In this document: positions 60,659-64,000 of the stretch, one piece after another
Position numbering within the stretch: the stretch's first letter is position 1
How the letters are laid out: the number at the start of each line of letters is the position of its first letter
Translations under genes and position numbers: made by a program
The notes under the pieces: model-generated
Database searches by the model: none
What the model saw: the letters and a program-made list of their open reading frames with translations, nothing else
Told to the model about the DNA's origin: nothing
Source of the DNA: Pseudomonas frederiksbergensis
Lineage (GTDB): Bacteria; Pseudomonadota; Gammaproteobacteria; Pseudomonadales; Pseudomonadaceae
DNA: 64,000 bases
Direction of reading: 5' to 3'
Assembly: GCF_003732705.1 (NCBI RefSeq)
Contig: NZ_MOBR01000007.1
Coordinates: 207,797-271,796, forward strand

Positions 60659-61357
60659 TCACTTACGCACGGTGCGCTGTTCGATGCGCTTCTCGAACGT
60701 GCCGCAAATGATCCGGTCGACGTAGATGCCAGGGGTGTGGATCTGCGACGGGTCCAGCTCGCCGGGTTCGACGATTTCTTCGACTTCGACCACGGTGATC
60801 TTGCCGGCGGTGGCGGCCAGCGGATTGAAGTTCTGGGCGGTGTGGCGATAGATGACGTTGCCGAAATGGTCGGCTTTCCAGCCTTTGACGATCGCGAAGT
60901 CACCGGTGATGGACTCTTCCATCAAGTACTTGCGACCCTTGAATTCGCGCACTTCCTTGCCTTCGGCTACCGGAGTGCCGACGCCGGTGGCGGTAAAGAA
61001 GGCCGGGATACCGGCGCCGCCCGCGCGCATTTTTTCGGCGAGGGTGCCTTGGGGGGTCAGGTCGACTTCGATGACGCCGCTGAGCAGTTGCTCTTCGAAC
61101 AGCTTGTTCTCGCCGACGTAGGAGGCCACCACCTTGCGAATCTGCCGGTCTACCAACAGCACGCCGAGGCCGAAACCGTCGACGCCGCAATTGTTGGAAA
61201 CCACGGTGAGGTCGCGGGTGCCTTTGCGCTTGATCTCGGCGATGAGGTTTTCCGGGATCCCGCACAGGCCGAAGCCGCCAGCGATCACGGTCATGCCGTC
61301 TTCAAGACCTGCAAGGGCTTCCTCGTAGGAACTCACGCGCTTGTCGAAACCTGCCAT
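60659..61357 (-). CDS. atoD: 3-oxoacid CoA-transferase subunit A
   Basis: The 232-residue alpha subunit has [20 protein letters not shown] and [23 protein letters not shown] 61355-61357 with AGAGG site. It is first in the operon. The LysR gene at 61578 diverges from it and is the likely regulator. Confidence 0.9.
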   Translation of the reverse strand: MAGFDKRVSSYEEALAGLEDGMTVIAGGFGLCGIPENLIAEIKRKGTRDLTVVSNNCGVDGFGLGVLLVDRQIRKVVASYVGENKLFEEQLLSGVIEVDLTPQGTLAEKMRAGGAGIPAFFTATGVGTPVAEGKEVREFKGRKYLMEESITGDFAIVKGWKADHFGNVIYRHTAQNFNPLAATAGKITVVEVEEIVEPGELDPSQIHTPGIYVDRIICGTFEKRIEQRTVRK

Positions 61358-61496
61358 ATGCACCTCTTTTATTCTTTATGGGCGGCTGGCTAGCCGTAGT
61401 GGGAATGAGTGTCGCGCTGGCGTATTCATTTGTTAAGTTGATTTTTAAGGTTGATTGATAGATAAAACTCACCAATCAATCTTCTTTGTAGGAGCA

Positions 61497-61555
61497 TGGC
61501 TTGCCCGCGATGGCGTCCTTGAAATCGCCATCGCGAGCAAGCTTTGCTCCTACAG
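61497..61555. repeat. REP pair inside the divergent atoD/LysR promoter region
   Basis: Arms tgtaggagcatggcttgccc and gagcaagctttgctcctaca. It ends 22 bases before the LysR ATG, unusually close to a start codon. Confidence 0.85.
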
Positions 61556-61577
61556 CTTACAACTGGAGCGAAGCGAG

Positions 61578-62474
61578 ATGACCGTCAAGCAGATCCGCGC
61601 CTTCCTGGCCGTGGCCCAAAGCCTGAGTTTCGCCGTGGCCTGCGAGCGTTTGCACCTGTCGCAATCGGCGCTAAGCCTGACCATCAAGGCCCTGGAAGAA
61701 GGCCTGGGCGGGCGCCTGTTCAGCCGCAACACGCGCAACGTGGCGCTGACGCCGGAAGGTGAATCCCTGGTGCCGCTGGCCCGTCGGCTGATCGCCGATT
61801 GGGACAACGCCGAAGACGAACTGCGCCAGCGCTTCACCCTGCAACGCGGACGCGTAACCGTCGCGGCGATGCCGTCGTTCGCCGGCAATCTGCTGCCGCC
61901 GATCCTCAAGACTTTCCGCGCCCGCTACCCGAAGGTCAACGTCACGGTGAACGACGTGATCAACGAGCAGGTACTGGAAATGGTCCGCGACCGCCAGGTC
62001 GAACTCGGCGTGTCGTTTGAACCGGCCCACAGCACGTCGCTGGAGTTTACGCCGTTGTACATCGACCGTTTTGTCGCGGTGGTGCCCCATGATTCAGCGC
62101 TGGCGAAACTCGACGATATCGACTGGCAGACCTTATTGAAGGAGCCGTTCATCACTTTGCAACGGCCGTCCACGGTGCGGGTGATGCTGGAAGAGCATTT
62201 GCAGGCGCGCGGTATGAAACTGCCGGTGGAGTTTGAAAGCCATCAACTGGCGACGGTCGGACGAATGGTGGCCAGCGGTCTGGGCGTGAGCGCGGTGCCG
62301 GCGTTGTGCGTGCGGCAGATGCAGGAAGTGGGCGCGCACTGCATTACCTTGCGCGACCCGGTGGTGGAACGGGCGATTGGCGTGCTGACCAAACCGGGGC
62401 ATGAACTGTCGGCGGCGGCGCAGGCGTTGTTTGATATTTTCAAGGAAGCCAACCTGGGCCAGCGTCTCAACTGA
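61578..62474 (+). CDS. LysR-family regulator of the CoA-transferase operon
   Basis: The 298-residue protein has an N-terminal HTH (MTVKQIRAFLAVAQSLSF, ACERLHLSQSALSLTIKALE) and a LysR effector domain. ATG 61578 has a GGAG site; an upstream in-frame start at 61455 would read through the REP and is rejected. It is divergent from atoD. Confidence 0.9.
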   Translation: MTVKQIRAFLAVAQSLSFAVACERLHLSQSALSLTIKALEEGLGGRLFSRNTRNVALTPEGESLVPLARRLIADWDNAEDELRQRFTLQRGRVTVAAMPSFAGNLLPPILKTFRARYPKVNVTVNDVINEQVLEMVRDRQVELGVSFEPAHSTSLEFTPLYIDRFVAVVPHDSALAKLDDIDWQTLLKEPFITLQRPSTVRVMLEEHLQARGMKLPVEFESHQLATVGRMVASGLGVSAVPALCVRQMQEVGAHCITLRDPVVERAIGVLTKPGHELSAAAQALFDIFKEANLGQRLN

Positions 62475-62574
62475 TCGTTCCTACGCTCCGCGTGGGAATG
62501 CAGCCCGTGACGCTCCGCGTCACTGGACGCGGAGCGTCCCTAGAGGCATTCCCACGCAGAGCGTGGGAACGATC
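62473..62574. repeat. REP pair, GTTCCCACGCTCTGCGTGGGAA family
   Basis: Outer arms gatcgttcctacgctccgcg and the inverse; overlaps the stop codon of the LysR gene. Confidence 0.85.
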
Positions 62575-62611
62575 GATTTTCAAGGAGAAAGATTGGGGTA
62601 GGCAGTTGGAA

Positions 62612-62888
62612 CCACCCCTCACCCTAACCCTCTCCCCAGAGGGGCGAGGGGACTGACCGGGGTGTTCTTGGAGCTACATCGACCTGAAAAACCGAGTCGA
62701 ACACCCGATTTGAAAAGCATGCGGTCTGCTCCCTTTCCCCCTCTCCCCAGAGGGGCGAGGGTACTGACCGGGGTGTTCTTGGAGCTACATCGACCTGAAA
62801 AACCGAGTCGAACACCCGATTTGAAAAGCATGCGGTCTGCTCCCTTTCCCCCTCTCCCCACTGGGGAGAGGGCTGGGGTGAGGGGTGG
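62612..62888. repeat. Palindromic repeat element with 111-base tandem duplication
   Basis: Outer inverted arms ccacccctcaccctaaccct and its near-inverse aggg(c)tggggtgaggggtgg enclose two tandem copies of a 111-base unit (ggggcgaggg at 62641 repeats at 62752). The units differ at one visible base. This is the CCCCTCACCCTAACCCTCTCCCC family common in pseudomonads. The open frames across it are repeat-encoded. Confidence 0.88.
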
Positions 62889-62917
62889 ATCTTGAGCTTG
62901 ACACCCTGCTAACGGTA

Positions 62918-63760
62918 TCAACGATTGAGGCGTTGTGTCAGCAGGGGGAGGAGTTGTTCGCAGGAACCTTCAATCTTCATCTGCAAAATGTCATCCGCCC
63001 GCGTCTTGCCCAGATTGATCGCAATCAACGGCTTCCCCTGATCGACCACCGCCCGACACAACCGAAACGCCGAATACGCCATCAACGACGACCCCACCAC
63101 CAACAACCCCGCCGCTTTCTCAACCGCCGCCATGGCCTTGGCCGCCGTGACCTGCGCGACGTTCTCGCCAAAAAACACCACGTCCGGTTTCATCCGCTCT
63201 TCGCCGCAATGGGGGCAGTGCGGCACTTGAAACCGCGCTTCAAACGCCGGGTCGAGCAGGGTGTCGCCATCCGGCGCCTGCACCGCATCGACCCCGGCCA
63301 GGTACGGGTTTTGTGCTTCCATCAACTGCTGGATCGCATCCCGTTCGCTGCGCTGGCCGCAGTCCAGGCACAGCACGCGGTGCAGGCTGCCGTGGAGTTC
63401 GATGACGTCGTGGCTGCCGGCCTGGTCGTGCAAGGTGTCGACGTTCTGGGTGATCAGCCCGCCGATCTGCCGTGCGCTCTGCAGACTGGCCAGCGCCTCA
63501 TGGGCCCCGTTCGGACTGGCCAGACGCACCCGCGGCCAACCGAGCATCGCCCGCGCCCAGTAACGGCGCCGGGATTCGGGGGCTGCGAGGAATTCCTGGT
63601 ACATCATCGGTTGCCGGCCCCGGCGTACGCCCTGGTTGTCGCGGTAATCCGGGATGCCCGACGGTGTACTGATGCCGGCGCCGGTCAGCACCGCGAACGG
63701 CTGGTCGGCCATCAACTGCTGAAGTCGGTCGAGTTGTTCGCGGATGGGGCTGTCGAGCAT
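62918..63760 (-). CDS. NAD-dependent protein deacetylase (sirtuin)
   Basis: The 280-residue Sir2 family enzyme removes acyl groups from lysines with NAD+. It has AVLTGAGISTPSGIPDYRD, LITQNVDTLHDQAG, the catalytic His in ELHGSLHRVLC, and four zinc Cys in CLDCG and CPHCG. ATG 63758-63760 has a CGGAG site; the frame extends to 63826 without support. Confidence 0.92.
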   Translation of the reverse strand: MLDSPIREQLDRLQQLMADQPFAVLTGAGISTPSGIPDYRDNQGVRRGRQPMMYQEFLAAPESRRRYWARAMLGWPRVRLASPNGAHEALASLQSARQIGGLITQNVDTLHDQAGSHDVIELHGSLHRVLCLDCGQRSERDAIQQLMEAQNPYLAGVDAVQAPDGDTLLDPAFEARFQVPHCPHCGEERMKPDVVFFGENVAQVTAAKAMAAVEKAAGLLVVGSSLMAYSAFRLCRAVVDQGKPLIAINLGKTRADDILQMKIEGSCEQLLPLLTQRLNR

Positions 63761-63815
63761 GTTCAACACTCCGGAAGGCCTTGAGTGTTTGCAGGGTAGC
63801 ATTTGCCGATCCCCC

Positions 63816-63883
63816 TGTAGGAGCAAGGCTTGCCCGCGATGGCGATCTCAAGGACGCCATCGCGGGCAAGCCTTGCTCCCACA
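63816..63883. repeat. REP pair
   Basis: Arms tgtaggagcaaggcttgccc and gcgggcaagccttgctccca. Confidence 0.88.
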
Positions 63884-63884
63884 A

Positions 63885-64000
63885 TTATTTACGCGCTTCC
63901 AGAATCAAGTTAAACGGCGTTTCCGTCGCCCGGCGGAAATGCTTGAACCCAGCCTCGGTAAACACCTTGCGCAACCGCGCCTCACCGGCCTGGGCGCCGA
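63885..64000 (-). CDS. Methyltransferase-like protein, C-terminal 38 codons only
   Basis: The frame enters from the right edge and ends TAA at 63885-63887. It encodes AGEARLRKVFTEAGFKHFRR followed by ATETPFNLILEARK. This tail matches what I know of class I SAM-dependent methyltransferases of Pseudomonas, but the SAM-binding motifs lie outside the window. Confidence 0.55.
   Translation of the reverse strand, partial: GAQAGEARLRKVFTEAGFKHFRRATETPFNLILEARK

Noticed and set aside
61455..61577. N-terminal extension of the LysR regulator
   Set aside because: It would translate the REP; the HTH begins at ATG 61578 as in the family.
62619..62921. Duplicated open frames at the CCCCTCACCC element
   Set aside because: They are encoded by the repeat element itself and have no ribosome site.

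Overview
The window looks like chromosomal DNA of a fluorescent-group Pseudomonas. The evidence is GC-rich genes, many copies of the fluorescent-pseudomonad REP/REPIN repeats (GTGGGAGCGAGCTTGCTCGCGA type, GTTCCCACGCTCTGCGTGGG type and GTGGCGAGGGGGCTTGCCCC type) between genes, and typical Pseudomonas loci: glcDEF, aruF/aruG, cobF, mntH, an atoB/CoA-transferase operon, and an hcp-vgrG-rhs type VI secretion island. No rRNA, tRNA or CRISPR array was found. Most genes are core metabolism. Two regions stand out as accessory.

Layout. 1-8.3 kb: truncated UDP-glucose dehydrogenase, a divergent EptA-like sulfatase-fold membrane transferase, a YncE-like beta-propeller, and an AttEFGH-like operon (ABC ATPase, FtsX-like permease, AttH/CrtC-type lipoprotein). 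8.4-9.5 kb: two tiny acidic proteins and one exported protein. 9.9-23 kb: a type VI effector island read on the minus strand, hcp2, hcp1, vgrG, DUF4123 chaperone, a 1619-residue Rhs protein with a WHH-type nuclease tip, and an SMI1/KNR4 immunity gene. Behind it lies an AT-rich graveyard of displaced toxin tips, each followed directly by a small immunity-like gene. Seven full or half copies of a GGGGACAGATTTATTTTC palindrome lie in this array and nowhere else in the window, mostly at the 5' edge of the toxin remnants. Both hcp genes have sigma-54-like promoters plus three palindromic upstream units each.

23.4-34.7 kb: PfpI-family protein, HglS-like 2-oxoadipate dioxygenase, glcDEF, alpha/beta hydrolase, Baeyer-Villiger-type monooxygenase, MASE2-GGDEF diguanylate cyclase, and a glutamate-carboxypeptidase-like M20 enzyme.

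34.7-36.7 kb: the best candidate for an undescribed system. It is a compact minus-strand operon of two paralogous 58-59 residue peptides, each with one cysteine in the same place, flanking two unrecognised proteins. One of these carries cupin-like metal ligands. A 15-bp stem-loop lies just after the first peptide gene and a strong hairpin ends the unit. This resembles a RiPP (ribosomally made, modified peptide) cluster, but that reading is inference.

37-64 kb: oxaloacetate decarboxylase; an amino-acid or polyamine catabolic cluster (aruG, aruF, APC permease, N-formylglutamate amidohydrolase, glutamine-synthetase-like ligase, isochorismatase-like hydrolase, RpiR regulator); phosphatase-cobF; FtrA-type regulator with a divergent rhodanese; amidotransferase; amino-acid binding protein; AstE-like metallopeptidase; esterase; membrane proteins; mntH; two LysR regulators; an acetoacetate-type CoA-transferase/thiolase operon; a repeat element with an internal 111-bp duplication; a sirtuin; and the 3' end of a methyltransferase-like gene.
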